DNA of 64,000 bases from the NCBI RefSeq assembly GCF_000399665.1, contig NZ_KB976986.1:3342733-3406732 (forward strand), given 5' to 3'. Within the stretch, counting starts at the first letter, position 1, and each line of letters opens with the position of its first letter. The stretch is from Acinetobacter calcoaceticus ANC 3811 (lineage in GTDB: Bacteria > Pseudomonadota > Gammaproteobacteria > Pseudomonadales > Moraxellaceae). Both the position numbers and the translations under genes were made by a program. Shown in pieces: positions 6,809-17,100 of the stretch. The notes beneath the pieces were generated by a model. The model had not been told where the DNA came from. It saw only the letters and a list, made by a program, of their open reading frames with translations, and ran no database searches.

Positions 6809-8914
6809 TTAGCTCACTTTTGAAATTTCCATTTGTGGATTAGGAGCATCCAAGCGTTCAATACGTGGGAAACTATAATGCATACGTAAGTCACGGATGA
6901 CTTTTGCAATATGTTTGCGGTTGTTCACCACAATATTTACAAATGTTCTTTGCTCATTTGAGTGAACCATTTCTACCCCTGCATTATTTTTACGGCATTG
7001 ATAGATCAGGTCTGATACCTGCTCATCATTCATTGCCATATCTATGGCGAGGTAAGCTGTAAAACGAACATCATCTACGTCATCTGCTTTCCATTGAAGC
7101 GGCATGATATTTTCAGGATGGAGATGTTGCTCATGCAGTAGGTTATGGCAGCGTATGCGATGCACAATCAATCCACGACGTGTTAAATGTCCTTGAATTG
7201 GGTCACCTAGAATTGGATTGCAGCAATGCGCATATTTAACGTCGATACCTTCAGTGCTTTGAATGAGTCGATCTGAATTTTCTACTTGTGGATGCTTATC
7301 ATGAGCAAATAAGTGATTAGCTACGAGTTGAGGTAGTAAGTCACCAACAGCAATTTGTTCATACAATGTATTTTTATTATCGATGTGGCGCCATTGAAGT
7401 AAATCTAACCAGTCTGCTTCAGAAAGATCGTTAATCGAACGATTGAAGAGTTTCAGTGCTCGAGAAAGTGCTTGTGCACCGACTAAACGCTGTTCTTCAA
7501 TGTCTTGATCTTTAAGGACATGCTGTAATGCACGGCGAGCTTTTTGCGTATTAATAAAACTTAACCAGTCTGGATTTGGTGTTGCTAAAACATCCGTAAT
7601 AACTTCGATAACCTGACCGCTAATTAATGGTGTCGACAGTGGTTTAATTTCACCATCTACTTTTGCACCAACGGCATGGTTACCTAGAAATAAACTAGCT
7701 GAATAAGCAAAATCAACTACGGTAGCACCTTGTGGTAACTCGTGGAGCTGGCCATGTGGAGTGTAAACCCAAATTTTTTCTTGATGTAAGTAATCTAATA
7801 AATCATTGAAGGTCGTTTTTGCACATTCGCCATCGATAAGCGTATTCAGGTTTTGCATAGAGGCCTGAATAGCCGAGCGACAAGTTTGTGGTGCATTTTC
7901 ACCAAGCACTACCCCAAAACGGGCAGCTTTACGCATAAGCTCGGTTTGAATGGTAAGAGATAGTGTGGTTTTTTCGCCTTTGAGCTTAATTAATAAAGAC
8001 TGGTTACCACCCGGTAGCGGACGACGGATATGGTCCTGATATTGAATGACCTGAAAGTTTTCTCTTAAAGCATCAACTAGGCGGTCACAGTCAGCAATTG
8101 ATTGTAAAACGATCTCAAAAGCATGACTATGGGTAAGTTCTTGTAAGTCCATTTCATTTTTGACGAAATGGCGTAATAATTCGATATTGTTATTTTTCTT
8201 TTTAATGCGGCCTTGAATATGATAATTATGAAGAAGTTCAGTGAGGTTTTGTTCCCAGATACTTTGATATTTACATCGCTCTGGTTTAGTTAGACGTAGT
8301 GCATTTTGCACATTATCAAACATATCAAGATCAAGATTTTGATAACAAAGATTTTCTAGATTATCACCCATTTCATTCATGCCGACTAATCTTGCCATTG
8401 GCACAAAGATATCAAGCGTTTCTTGAGCAATGCGGGCGCGTTTATCTGGGCGTAAAGCACCTAGAGTTGTCATATTATGATAGCGATCAGCTAATTTAAT
8501 AATAATGACACGCGGGTCCTGTAGGGTCGCTTGCAAGATTTTTCGGAATGAGGCGGCTTTGTTATATTCCTTATCACTGGACTGGCTAAGTTTGGTTACG
8601 CCGTCAACTAGCTCGGCAACTGTCAGTCCGAACTTTTCAGTAATATCTTCTTTTGTATATTGAGTGTCTTCAATAACATCATGCAAAAGGGCTGCCATTA
8701 ATGTTTCGGCATCTAAACGCATGTTCGCAAGAATACAGCTAACAGCAATTGGATGCAGAATGTAGGGTTCACCACTTTTACGTGTAATGCCACTATGCGC
8801 TAGATCGGCAAAATCACAGGCAGCAAGCACTTTCTCGACCTCACTTACCGATAAGTAAGGGTCGACAATCAATTTAAGCTGTTGCTTGGCTTGGCTGACC
8901 TCTTCGCCTGGCAT
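6809..8914 (-). CDS. spoT: SpoT, (p)ppGpp hydrolase with degenerate synthetase domain
   Basis: A 701-residue RelA/SpoT homologue. The hydrolase domain (about 25-200) is intact: His54, the His78-Asp79 pair in 'AALLHDVIEDT', and Asp143 in 'KLADRYHNMTTLGALRPDK'. The synthetase region (about 225-340) is eroded: the family block GYQSLHT reads GNQSLLI at 303-309, and the EVQIRT block reads LTIQTE. A TGS domain follows at about 381-440 ('IWVYTPHGQLHELPQGATVV'), then a Cys/His-containing linker ('KYAHCCNPI') and a C-terminal ACT-like domain. It should degrade (p)ppGpp rather than make it. A structure of A. baumannii SpoT has been described as hydrolase-specialised, which agrees. It is separated from rpoZ upstream by a terminator. 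Confidence 0.94.
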   Translation of the reverse strand: MPGEEVSQAKQQLKLIVDPYLSVSEVEKVLAACDFADLAHSGITRKSGEPYILHPIAVSCILANMRLDAETLMAALLHDVIEDTQYTKEDITEKFGLTVAELVDGVTKLSQSSDKEYNKAASFRKILQATLQDPRVIIIKLADRYHNMTTLGALRPDKRARIAQETLDIFVPMARLVGMNEMGDNLENLCYQNLDLDMFDNVQNALRLTKPERCKYQSIWEQNLTELLHNYHIQGRIKKKNNNIELLRHFVKNEMDLQELTHSHAFEIVLQSIADCDRLVDALRENFQVIQYQDHIRRPLPGGNQSLLIKLKGEKTTLSLTIQTELMRKAARFGVVLGENAPQTCRSAIQASMQNLNTLIDGECAKTTFNDLLDYLHQEKIWVYTPHGQLHELPQGATVVDFAYSASLFLGNHAVGAKVDGEIKPLSTPLISGQVIEVITDVLATPNPDWLSFINTQKARRALQHVLKDQDIEEQRLVGAQALSRALKLFNRSINDLSEADWLDLLQWRHIDNKNTLYEQIAVGDLLPQLVANHLFAHDKHPQVENSDRLIQSTEGIDVKYAHCCNPILGDPIQGHLTRRGLIVHRIRCHNLLHEQHLHPENIMPLQWKADDVDDVRFTAYLAIDMAMNDEQVSDLIYQCRKNNAGVEMVHSNEQRTFVNIVVNNRKHIAKVIRDLRMHYSFPRIERLDAPNPQMEISKVS

Positions 8915-9074
8915 AAATCACCCTTTTTCCTAATGCTGAGAAACTAAATCTATCTACTTCTTAATGAAAAGCATATTGCGGAACTTGTCAATTTTTTCAT
9001 TTGAAAAAGTGTGTTTTTTTTTCAATGAAAATAATTGCTTTTTTCAATATCTTTAAATTCAAGGCAAAGCCAAA

Positions 9075-9111
9075 TAAAAAACCACCGCAGAAAAACGATG
9101 GTTTTTTTATT
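9075..9111 (-). terminator. Terminator after rpoZ
   Basis: On the minus strand the imperfect stem AACCATCG/TGCGGTGGTT is followed by six T residues. It begins 13 nt past the rpoZ stop and separates rpoZ from spoT. Confidence 0.72.
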
Positions 9112-9123
9112 AAACAAAAAGAA

Positions 9124-9402
9124 TTAGAAAGAAAAACCTTCTAAATTCAAGCTGTTTGTAGAAAGAGCAAGATCAAGACTAGAAGTTTGATAATCTTGTT
9201 CACGTTGCTTAAGAATTTCCTTAGTAACGTGACCTGCCGCGATTTCGCGCAAAGAAACTACAGTCGGTTTGTCGTTATCCCATTCTACAGTTGGCTCCAT
9301 GCCTTGACGTGCCAATTGACGAGCACGCTTACTTGCAACGAGCACAAGCTCAAAACGGTTGTCTACATGATCTAAACAATCTTCAACGGTGACGCGTGCC
9401 AT
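9124..9402 (-). CDS. rpoZ: RNA polymerase omega subunit
   Basis: A 92-residue protein with the omega signature '[31 protein letters not shown]' at the N-terminus and '[16 protein letters not shown]' in the middle. The C-terminal ~30 residues are a poorly conserved tail. Omega binds the beta-prime C-terminus, helps RNA polymerase assembly and contributes to one ppGpp site. It lies 72 nt downstream of gmk and upstream of spoT, the standard gmk-rpoZ-spoT order of Gammaproteobacteria, which links GTP metabolism and stringent control. Confidence 0.96.
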   Translation of the reverse strand: MARVTVEDCLDHVDNRFELVLVASKRARQLARQGMEPTVEWDNDKPTVVSLREIAAGHVTKEILKQREQDYQTSSLDLALSTNSLNLEGFSF

Positions 9403-9474
9403 AAAAGTTCTCGTTTTGGAATGGTGAATTTGAACAGACTAAACAGTATAAAAGGCTTTCGATCTAGACTCAAG

Positions 9475-10104
9475 TTATTCCTGTTTTGGTTGAGGAGTAA
9501 TCAAGTCTTGAATTAATGTTTGATAACGTTTCGCTTGCTGAGAGAGCACTAGACGGTTTGCTGTAATCACAGCTTCAATCTCATGTAAGGCTTTATTAAA
9601 GTCATCATTAATAATGATGTAATCAAAGTTTGTATAATGCTGCATATCTTCAACTGCACAGCTTAAACGATGTTCAATGACTTCAACTGAGTCTGTACCG
9701 CGGTTAGATAAACGCTGACGGAGGTCAAACTGTGTTGGCGGTAAAATAAATATTTGCTTGGATTCAGGAAAAAGTTTGCGAACTTGCTCTGCACCTTGCC
9801 AATCAATTTCAAGTAGAACATCGTGTCCCTGAGCTAACTGTTGTTTTACAGTTGCTTGAGAAGTGCCATAGTAATTACCAAATACTTCAGCGTATTCAAT
9901 AAAACCGTCATGGTTGACCTGGTCTAGAAACTCATCTTTTGTAGTGAAGTGATAGTGAACACCATCTAACTCACCGGGACGTTGACCGCGGGTAGTATGT
10001 GAGACTGAAACATGTAAATTGCTCACACGGTCAAGCAGGGCTTTCACCAAAGATGTTTTGCCCGTTCCTGATGCAGCAGAAACGACAAACAATAGACCCG
10101 ACAT
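9475..10104 (-). CDS. gmk: Guanylate kinase
   Basis: Start taken at ATG 10104 (MSGLLFVVSAASGTGKT), giving 209 residues; a longer reading to 10182 adds an unconserved leader. The P-loop SAASGTGKT lies at about 9-17, followed by the GMP-binding region 'SVSHTTRGQRPGELDGVHYHF', the YGTS segment, the LLEIDWQGA strand and the lid region with RLSNRGTDS. It phosphorylates GMP to GDP with ATP in the cytoplasm. It is divergent from ispH (123 nt apart). Confidence 0.96.
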   Translation of the reverse strand: MSGLLFVVSAASGTGKTSLVKALLDRVSNLHVSVSHTTRGQRPGELDGVHYHFTTKDEFLDQVNHDGFIEYAEVFGNYYGTSQATVKQQLAQGHDVLLEIDWQGAEQVRKLFPESKQIFILPPTQFDLRQRLSNRGTDSVEVIEHRLSCAVEDMQHYTNFDYIIINDDFNKALHEIEAVITANRLVLSQQAKRYQTLIQDLITPQPKQE

Positions 10105-10226
10105 GATATTTTTCCTGATATGATAAAATATCTTCGCTATTGTAGTGTACCGTGCGTTTAAACTGAATAGTTTTAATTGCAAATATTCAAGAGAAATTCC
10201 CCTGTTTTATTAATTTTGAGGCTGTT

Positions 10227-11177
10227 ATGGAAATTGTGTTAGCTAATCCGCGTGGTTTTTGTGCCGGTGTTGATCGAGCCATAGCAATCGTCAATCGGGC
10301 TTTAGAATGTTTTAATCCGCCTATTTATGTACGTCATGAAGTTGTACACAATAAATTTGTGGTAGATGACTTGCGTCAAAGAGGGGCGGTTTTTGTTGAT
10401 GAACTAGATCAGGTTCCGGATGACTCAATTGTAATTTTCAGTGCGCATGGTGTTTCAAAAGCAGTTCAGCAAGAAGCGGAGCGCCGAGGCTTAAAAGTTT
10501 TTGATGCGACTTGTCCTTTGGTTACTAAAGTTCATATTGAAGTGACTAAATATGCACGAGAAGGGACTGAAGCCATTTTAATTGGTCATGAAGGGCACCC
10601 AGAAGTTGAAGGAACCATGGGCCAATATGACAAATTGAAAGGTGGTGAGATTTATCTGGTTGAAGATGAAGCTGATGTTGCTGCATTGGCAGTAAGACAT
10701 CCTGAAAAACTTGCATTTGTAACTCAAACAACTTTATCTATTGATGATACAGCTAAAGTTATTGATGCTTTGCGTGCAAAATTTCCTCATATTCAGGGTC
10801 CGCGTAAGGATGATATTTGCTACGCAACTCAAAACAGACAAGATGCTGTACGTGACTTGGCAGAACAGTGTGATGTGGTCTTGGTTGTAGGTTCACCTAA
10901 CTCATCAAATTCAAATCGTTTACGTGAGCTTGCAGAGCGTATGGGTAAAGCTGCTTACCTTGTAGATAATGCTGATCAGTTAGAACGGTCATGGTTCAAT
11001 GATACGTGCAAAATTGGTGTGACAGCGGGTGCTTCAGCGCCAGAAATTCTAATTAAGCAAGTAATTCAACGTTTACAAGATTGGGGCGCGCAAGCACCTA
11101 AAGAGTTAGATGGACGTGAAGAGAATATAACTTTTAGTCTTCCTAAAGAATTACGCATTCACGTGACTCAAGCATAA
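10227..11177 (+). CDS. ispH: 4-hydroxy-3-methylbut-2-enyl diphosphate reductase IspH
   Basis: A 316-residue enzyme, the last step of the MEP isoprenoid pathway, reducing HMBPP to IPP and DMAPP with a [4Fe-4S] cluster. Cluster cysteines are Cys12 ([13 protein letters not shown]), Cys96 ([11 protein letters not shown]) and Cys198 ([10 protein letters not shown]). His41 (VVHNKFV), His74 (SAHGVS) and His124 (EGHPEVEGT) of the substrate pocket are visible, and the '[11 protein letters not shown]' motif binds the diphosphate. It is followed by a strong terminator, so it is a single-gene unit. In many Gammaproteobacteria it sits beside fkpB and lspA; here the minor pilin operon follows. Confidence 0.97.
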   Translation: MEIVLANPRGFCAGVDRAIAIVNRALECFNPPIYVRHEVVHNKFVVDDLRQRGAVFVDELDQVPDDSIVIFSAHGVSKAVQQEAERRGLKVFDATCPLVTKVHIEVTKYAREGTEAILIGHEGHPEVEGTMGQYDKLKGGEIYLVEDEADVAALAVRHPEKLAFVTQTTLSIDDTAKVIDALRAKFPHIQGPRKDDICYATQNRQDAVRDLAEQCDVVLVVGSPNSSNSNRLRELAERMGKAAYLVDNADQLERSWFNDTCKIGVTAGASAPEILIKQVIQRLQDWGAQAPKELDGREENITFSLPKELRIHVTQA

Positions 11178-11213
11178 AGTGTGACTTATTTAACATACTG
11201 ATTTTAAAATAGT

Positions 11214-11254
11214 AAAACAGATAATTGTTGATATGACGATTATCTGTTTTTTTA
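11214..11254 (+). terminator. Terminator after ispH
   Basis: A perfect 11-bp stem, AAACAGATAAT/ATTATCTGTTT, with a 13-nt loop ending in a T7 run lies 37 nt after the ispH stop. It separates ispH from the minor pilin operon. Confidence 0.85.
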
Positions 11255-11349
11255 TACCCTTTATCTGTTTTGTATTTGTTTTGTAAATATAAACCGTAAA
11301 ATTTAAATAATAAATAAAAAATTCTTAAGTTTATTTGGGGTTTAAGGGG

Positions 11350-11799
11350 ATGAGGGGAATTATTCCGCAAGAAGGGTTCACCTTGGTTGAGCTCATGGTA
11401 ACGATTGCAGTAATGGCTATTATTGCGATGATGGCTGCGCCACTATTTGAGGATATGTTGGTTAAACAAAACTTGAATAAGAGTGCGGAAGATCTGATTT
11501 CAAATATCAATCAGGCACGCATGAAAGCTGTATTAGAACGTAGACAAATAAAAGTGCAATTAAATTCTACTTATACTGCAGATACTGACAATCAAATTAA
11601 TTGGGTACCAAGTGGAAAAGCTCAATTAAAGACAGGATCTGATACCTCCATAATATTTTTGATGTCCGGTTTAGTAAAAGATGCTACTGGAGATACTACA
11701 TTTGAAATTTGTAATAAGGCAGATGGTAAAAAATCAAAAATTATTAGTATTTCTAAAATGGGAATAATTCAGTCAACCACAGAAGGATCATGTTCATGA
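11350..11799 (+). CDS. fimU: Minor pilin FimU/FimT (GspH family)
   Basis: A 149-residue prepilin. I use ATG 11350 (MRGIIPQEGFTLVELM), preceded by a purine-rich GGGGTTTAAGGGG; an in-frame TTG at 11335 is possible. It is cleaved after Gly9, leaving Phe1 and Glu5 of the mature N-terminus, then a hydrophobic helix 'VTIAVMAIIAMMAAPLF'. The C-terminal part is a small beta-rich head with two Cys. FimU belongs to the priming complex of minor pilins at the pilus tip together with PilV, PilW, PilX, PilE and PilY1. It is the first gene of a seven-gene operon, overlapping pilV by ATGA. Sequence gives GspH/FimT family; the FimU name follows from operon order. Confidence 0.88.
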   Translation: MRGIIPQEGFTLVELMVTIAVMAIIAMMAAPLFEDMLVKQNLNKSAEDLISNINQARMKAVLERRQIKVQLNSTYTADTDNQINWVPSGKAQLKTGSDTSIIFLMSGLVKDATGDTTFEICNKADGKKSKIISISKMGIIQSTTEGSCS

Positions 11800-12296
11800 A
11801 AAATATTGAACACCAACGTGGCATGGGTATGATTGAAATTTTAGTTGCTTTGCTGATTTTAGCAATTGGTATTTTGGGATTTATTGCTTTGCAATACAGG
11901 GCACTAGAAGCAAGTTCAGAAAGCACATCACGAGTACAAGCAATTACGATCGCGCGTGATATTGCTGAGCGCATTAGAGTTAATCGTAATTCTTTATCTA
12001 TTTATACACAACAACTTCAAGATCCTAGTAAACAGAAAGACTTTGTTAAAAATTGCTTTCAAGATAATTGTAGCGATACAGATTTAGCTGATTTTGATGT
12101 TGCACAGGTTGTTAAAAGTTCATCATCCCTAGGTATGACTATGAATATGATTGCTTGTCCAAAAACTAACAATCGTCAATGTATTTATATTGCATGGGGT
12201 GATACGAGCGCAACGAATGGTACCAGTGCGGGAGATTGTACCCAGGACACTTCATATAGCGATAATTCAACATGTGTGATTATGGAGACCTATTAA
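11796..12296 (+). CDS. pilV: Minor pilin PilV
   Basis: A 166-residue prepilin starting at ATG 11796, which overlaps the fimU stop as ATGA and has AAGGA eight bases upstream. The upstream ATG at 11790 has poor spacing. The leader ends RG before MGMIEILVALLILAIGILG, with mature Glu5 present. The 'EILVALLILAIGILG' helix and following 'RALEASSESTSRVQAITIARDIAERIRVNR' are the PilV/GspI signature. The head domain has six cysteines, typical of the minor pilins here. Partner of PilW, PilX and FimU in the pilus tip initiation complex. Confidence 0.9.
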   Translation: MKNIEHQRGMGMIEILVALLILAIGILGFIALQYRALEASSESTSRVQAITIARDIAERIRVNRNSLSIYTQQLQDPSKQKDFVKNCFQDNCSDTDLADFDVAQVVKSSSSLGMTMNMIACPKTNNRQCIYIAWGDTSATNGTSAGDCTQDTSYSDNSTCVIMETY

Positions 12297-12297
12297 A

Positions 12298-13335
12298 ATG
12301 ATAAGAAATCAGGGTTTTACATTAATTGAACTCATACTTTCTTTAGCACTAGGACTTATAATTAGTGCAGCTGCCATACTATTATTTTTAACAAGCCAAA
12401 AAAGTTTATCTATGCAACTTGGTGTTTCTGATGTACAGGATAATGCTAATTTTGGTCTTAATTATTTAACTCAAGATATTCGTCTTGCCAACTTAAATAA
12501 CCCCAAAGCAGTTATTAATGATCAAACTGCTTATGGAGGTATTGTTTTAACCTCTGCAATTATTTCAGCTAAAGATGCTGCAAACGAACCTCTTAGTAAT
12601 CTTTATAAAACTATTGTTGGTGTGACGGCTAATGCAAATTTACTTTCACGCAGTCAGGGGGATACGGTTGGTAGTGGTAATACTTGGACTGGTGTATCAA
12701 ACGTCCAAAGTAATGGGAGTGATATTGCTAGTGATCAGCTTGTTATTCAATACGTACCGCAATATATCGTTGATACAAAAGGTACGGCAACTCAAGATGA
12801 TGATGAATATAAAGGTGGTCTAGATTGTGAAGGAAATAATCTGAATTTTCCTCTTGCTAGTGGTCGTCAAGTTGTTGTTCAGCGTTATTTTTTACGTAAA
12901 GACGCCAAAAATAATAGTGATGAGCCGAACCAACCTTTAGCACTTGCTTGTGATGCTGGCTATTACCCATTAACGGGTAATCCAACTGCTATAACTCGTT
13001 ATGGAGATGCAGGCGAGATCGTAATGAAACGTGTGGATTATTTTCGGGTTTTACTTAATGTTCAAGGGGGAACTGGACGACGCTATATTTCAATACATGA
13101 TTATTTGAATTTAACAGCTCCTCGTCCACGTATTGTTTCAGTACAAATTGGATTATTAACCCGTTCATTGCAACCTGTAGGTCCAGAAGTAGCAATTAAA
13201 GATGACCAGAAATTTTCAGTATTGGACCAAACTATAACAGTCAAAAAGCCAGAGAATTCGACAAAAAAATATGTACGTCAAGTGATATCACAAACCATTG
13301 CCTTGCGTAATGTAATCGGGGAGCGTGGTAAATGA
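12298..13335 (+). CDS. pilW: Minor pilin PilW
   Basis: A 345-residue prepilin starting one base after the pilV stop. The leader MIRNQG is cut before FTLIELILSLALGLIISAA, with Glu5 present. The region 'SDVQDNANFGLNYLTQDIRLANL' is the conserved PilW helix after the transmembrane part. The remaining ~280 residues form a large beta-rich head, the biggest of the minor pilins, as usual for PilW/GspJ-like proteins. It overlaps pilX by four bases (ATGA). It acts in pilus priming at the inner membrane and tip. Confidence 0.92.
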   Translation: MIRNQGFTLIELILSLALGLIISAAAILLFLTSQKSLSMQLGVSDVQDNANFGLNYLTQDIRLANLNNPKAVINDQTAYGGIVLTSAIISAKDAANEPLSNLYKTIVGVTANANLLSRSQGDTVGSGNTWTGVSNVQSNGSDIASDQLVIQYVPQYIVDTKGTATQDDDEYKGGLDCEGNNLNFPLASGRQVVVQRYFLRKDAKNNSDEPNQPLALACDAGYYPLTGNPTAITRYGDAGEIVMKRVDYFRVLLNVQGGTGRRYISIHDYLNLTAPRPRIVSVQIGLLTRSLQPVGPEVAIKDDQKFSVLDQTITVKKPENSTKKYVRQVISQTIALRNVIGERGK

Positions 13336-14114
13336 AACTGAAGCAGGGTGGCTCAGCATTAATTATGGTACTAATTTTTTTAGTCGCAATTATGATTATT
13401 GGCACAATAGCGATTCGTAAAGGTTTGATTGGTTTGAATATAGCAACTACTAGTCAAGTGCAACAATTGGTATTACAAAATTCAGATGCTTCTTTCTTTC
13501 AAATAGAGAATCCAACTAATCTGATTCAGAGTTTAAGTGCAACTGGTCTCTTTGGTTATATCAGCAATGCAAATGACAAAAATAAGGAATTAGTATTTTG
13601 TTATCGCGGAGATAAAAGTGACTTTTTTAATATTGGACGTGCCAGTCTAATGCAGTGGGTAGACGGAAATAGTGCACCTACCAATAACGCATTAGGTACA
13701 GATGGATATTGCGATGCAGTTGATACAAATAATAACTGGTTTACAAGTGGTCGTAAGGCAGTCATGACTCAGGTCGCAGTTAAGTTTTCGACTGTAGGAG
13801 AGGATGACCCATTTTATGCTCGAACCCGTGGTCTCGATGACAAAAAAGGACAAGTCCAAGAGGCTAAACGAGTCAAGGTATTTGCTGTGTCATTGATGCC
13901 AAGCTTAAGTAATGTTAACCGTGCGGATATCAACAAATGCCTACAACAACACATGAGTGAAGTTACACTTCCAGATGGAACAGCAGCGCCAGACGTTACC
14001 AATAAATCCGACTTAGATAATCCTTTAAAGTCAGTAGCTGAGTGCTTAAGCAGCTTAAATGTTCCATTTACTACCAATGTCACTGAATACACTATTGCAC
14101 AAGATTTTAATTAA
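13332..14114 (+). CDS. pilX: Minor pilin PilX
   Basis: A 260-residue protein with an N-terminus MKLKQG-GSALIMVLIFLVAIMIIGTIAIRKG. The leader is prepilin-like, but mature position 5 is not Glu, as in PilX/GspK-type tip pilins that do not need to attract another subunit below them. Four widely spaced cysteines lie in the head domain. It overlaps pilW by ATGA and is followed closely by pilY1, with which PilX usually works at the tip. Confidence 0.88.
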   Translation: MKLKQGGSALIMVLIFLVAIMIIGTIAIRKGLIGLNIATTSQVQQLVLQNSDASFFQIENPTNLIQSLSATGLFGYISNANDKNKELVFCYRGDKSDFFNIGRASLMQWVDGNSAPTNNALGTDGYCDAVDTNNNWFTSGRKAVMTQVAVKFSTVGEDDPFYARTRGLDDKKGQVQEAKRVKVFAVSLMPSLSNVNRADINKCLQQHMSEVTLPDGTAAPDVTNKSDLDNPLKSVAECLSSLNVPFTTNVTEYTIAQDFN

Positions 14115-14129
14115 TTGGGGAAAATAATA

Positions 14130-17100
14130 ATGGATAAGAAAGACTTAAGGTTTTCATGTCATCCAAAGCTTCTAACAAGTGCGGTAGCCGCGTTATGCAC
14201 AGGCTTAGTAGCGAGTAGCGTAAGTCAGGCCAGTGATATTGATATTTATCAAAAAGCAAAGGCTGGTGATATTTCTTTAATGTTTGTATTAGATATTTCT
14301 GGTTCTATGGGGTATCCACAGCTTCAAAATGATGCTGGTGCATGCGATATTCCAAGCAATGTTGTGCAAACTGGTTATAGTAATGTGTTATCTAATAATG
14401 GAATCGCAGAATATAAACGTTATTACTGCACTGCAACTGCTCCAACTTATTATTATATGAAGTCTGGGACATCTTGGTATAGCTGTGGTAATTCTAACTC
14501 GAAAAGTGATTGTATAACTAAGTTGAAGAGTCAACCATCTACAAGTGGCCTGACCTCAATATCTTCAAACTATAATACTTATTACTATAAAGCAGGCCCA
14601 GATACTCAATATCCTGACCGTATTACTCGTGTAAAAGATGGCATGATTGATTTGCTGAACGGTAACACTAGTAAAGGAATTTTACCAATTTCAGATGATA
14701 AATTGATTGGTCTTACAACTTTCTCTCGTCCAACACAATTTAATACTGCTGGTGAGCCGACCTCAGCAGACAATTTAAGAGGTCAAGTCCGTATTCCTGC
14801 TCGCCGTTTGGATACAGTAATAAATGGTAAAACCCAAAGAAGAATACTAATAGAAGAAATTGCAAAACTTGGTGCCAGAGGTGGTACCCCAACGGCTAAT
14901 GCTTATGCGGAGGCAGCAGCCTCTTTAATGGGTACGACTACTCAAGGGTTAACTAATAGTGGCTTTGACTATGCTGGTGCAGGTGCAACCAGTGGAGGAG
15001 GCTATGTACGTCCCGATAGTATTACTAAGCAAATGACAGGAACCACTACACAGTGTAGTGGCCAAGGTATTTATGTTTTAACTGATGGAGATCCAAATGG
15101 TAACTCTTCTGCATCAGGATTAATGACGAAAGCTTTAAGCGGTAAATCATTTGCTTGTACAGATAGCGACACAGGCTGGAATTGTATTCAGCAGTTTTCA
15201 CAATTTTTACTAAATAATGGCAGTAATCCTGTTGGATTAAAGATTAAAACTGCTGTGGTCGGTTTTGGGAGTGATTTTAATATTATTCCATCTTTTAATA
15301 GGTCACTTTCTTTAGCAGAAAATTTAGCAAATATTAATAACTCTACTGCATCAGCAAATCAAAAAGAAGCTGCAAAATGGGGTGTCAATGCCAGTGGTGG
15401 TTGGTATTCTGGTTCAAGCTCTCAAGATGTTGTAAGTAGTGTAAATGCATTTCTTGGAGATTTAGGGTCTGAGATTCCAGCTGTAACTACTGGTTCACCT
15501 ACGATTCCTAAAGATAGTCTTAACCCTGCTGTATTACAAAAGCAAGCTTATTTTCCTCAGTTTCAACCTACCCCAGATAAAAACTATCAACTTTGGGCGG
15601 GTAACCTCAAAAAGTATGCAGTGGTTAATGGGGTTTTAAAAGACCGAGATAATAATTCCTTAATTAGTACGGCAACTAGTACAAAGGGGCAAATACTTCC
15701 AAATCGCGATTTTTGGGCATATACCGATAATGACAGTACGAATGATAATGCTGATTTTAATACACCTGGAAGTAATAGTTATACCTTTAAAGGGGGCGCA
15801 TGGTCACAACTACTATTAACAATGAATCAAACAACACAAGAGAATCGTAAACTTTTTACGAATCGGAGTTCAGATGGTTCAACGACAACAACTCTAAGAC
15901 AAATTAAAAAGACAGATCTAACAGATGCGACCTACCAAACTGATGGAAAACGTGGTTATTTAATGGCGTTGCTCGGGTATCCTATGACCGTGACTCAAGC
16001 AAAGGATCCTGATCATTTAGTTTTAAATGCAACAGCAACCACTGCTTTACGTCAAGTTGGTGCGTTAATGCATTCCTCACCACTATTAATTACTAACAGT
16101 GGCCAAATTACATATACAAATGGCGGAATTGATACTCAAAATCGTGAAGACTATGTGTTATTTGGTACAACACAAGGGCTTTTACATATAGCCAAAGCCG
16201 GCAAAAATGATAGTACTTCTGTGGATAGTAATGGTGGAAAAGAGGTATTCACCTTTGTACCAAATGAGATGGTTGAAAAACAACCCGAAGCATTTCTGAA
16301 AAATGATGCCATGAATGGGGGCGTCGATAATTTATATTATGGTATTGATGGACCTTGGGCTAGTTATACTCAGTATGTGTTAGATAGTAGTCGAACAGGA
16401 CTTACTGTCGGTAAAGGTTATGGTTCTGAAGAAGGTAAACAGATCGTATATGGTGGTTTGCGAATGGGTGGGCGTAGTTACTATGCACTCAATTTGCAAG
16501 ATATGAGCAATCCAAAGTTACTATTCCAAATATCCCCTGATGAACAAAAAACCTATTATAACGGTTCAAGTAACACTTATGCTGCATTAGATAACATGGG
16601 CCAAAGTTGGTCTAAACCGAGTATTGGATGGGTAAATTGGAAAAAAAGTGATGGTAAAACTACTGAACGTAAACGAGTAATCTTTGTTGGTGGTGGTTAT
16701 GACGCGGGCTATGAGAGTGATACATATAACCCTAGTATTAGTCAGGGTGCAGGTGTATACATGTTTGACGCTGATAACGGTAAGTTACTTTGGTGGGCCA
16801 GTGCTAAAGCGACCACAGCTCAAGGTGCTGAAACTTATACTCAATCTGATAATTTAAAATATAGTGTAGTCAGTGAGATTCGTACTGAAGACCGAAATGG
16901 CGATGGATTGATTGATCATCTTTATTTTGGTGATCTAGGTGGACAATTATTCCGTATTGATTTAGATAATACTGCAGCAACAAACGCAAATTTTGCCAAG
17001 CCCCCAAAATTGTTATTGAATTTAAATAATGGTGCTGCTAGTCCACGTTTTTATGAAATGCCGGCATTTTCAGTATATGACTATAATGGCACCACGTTTG

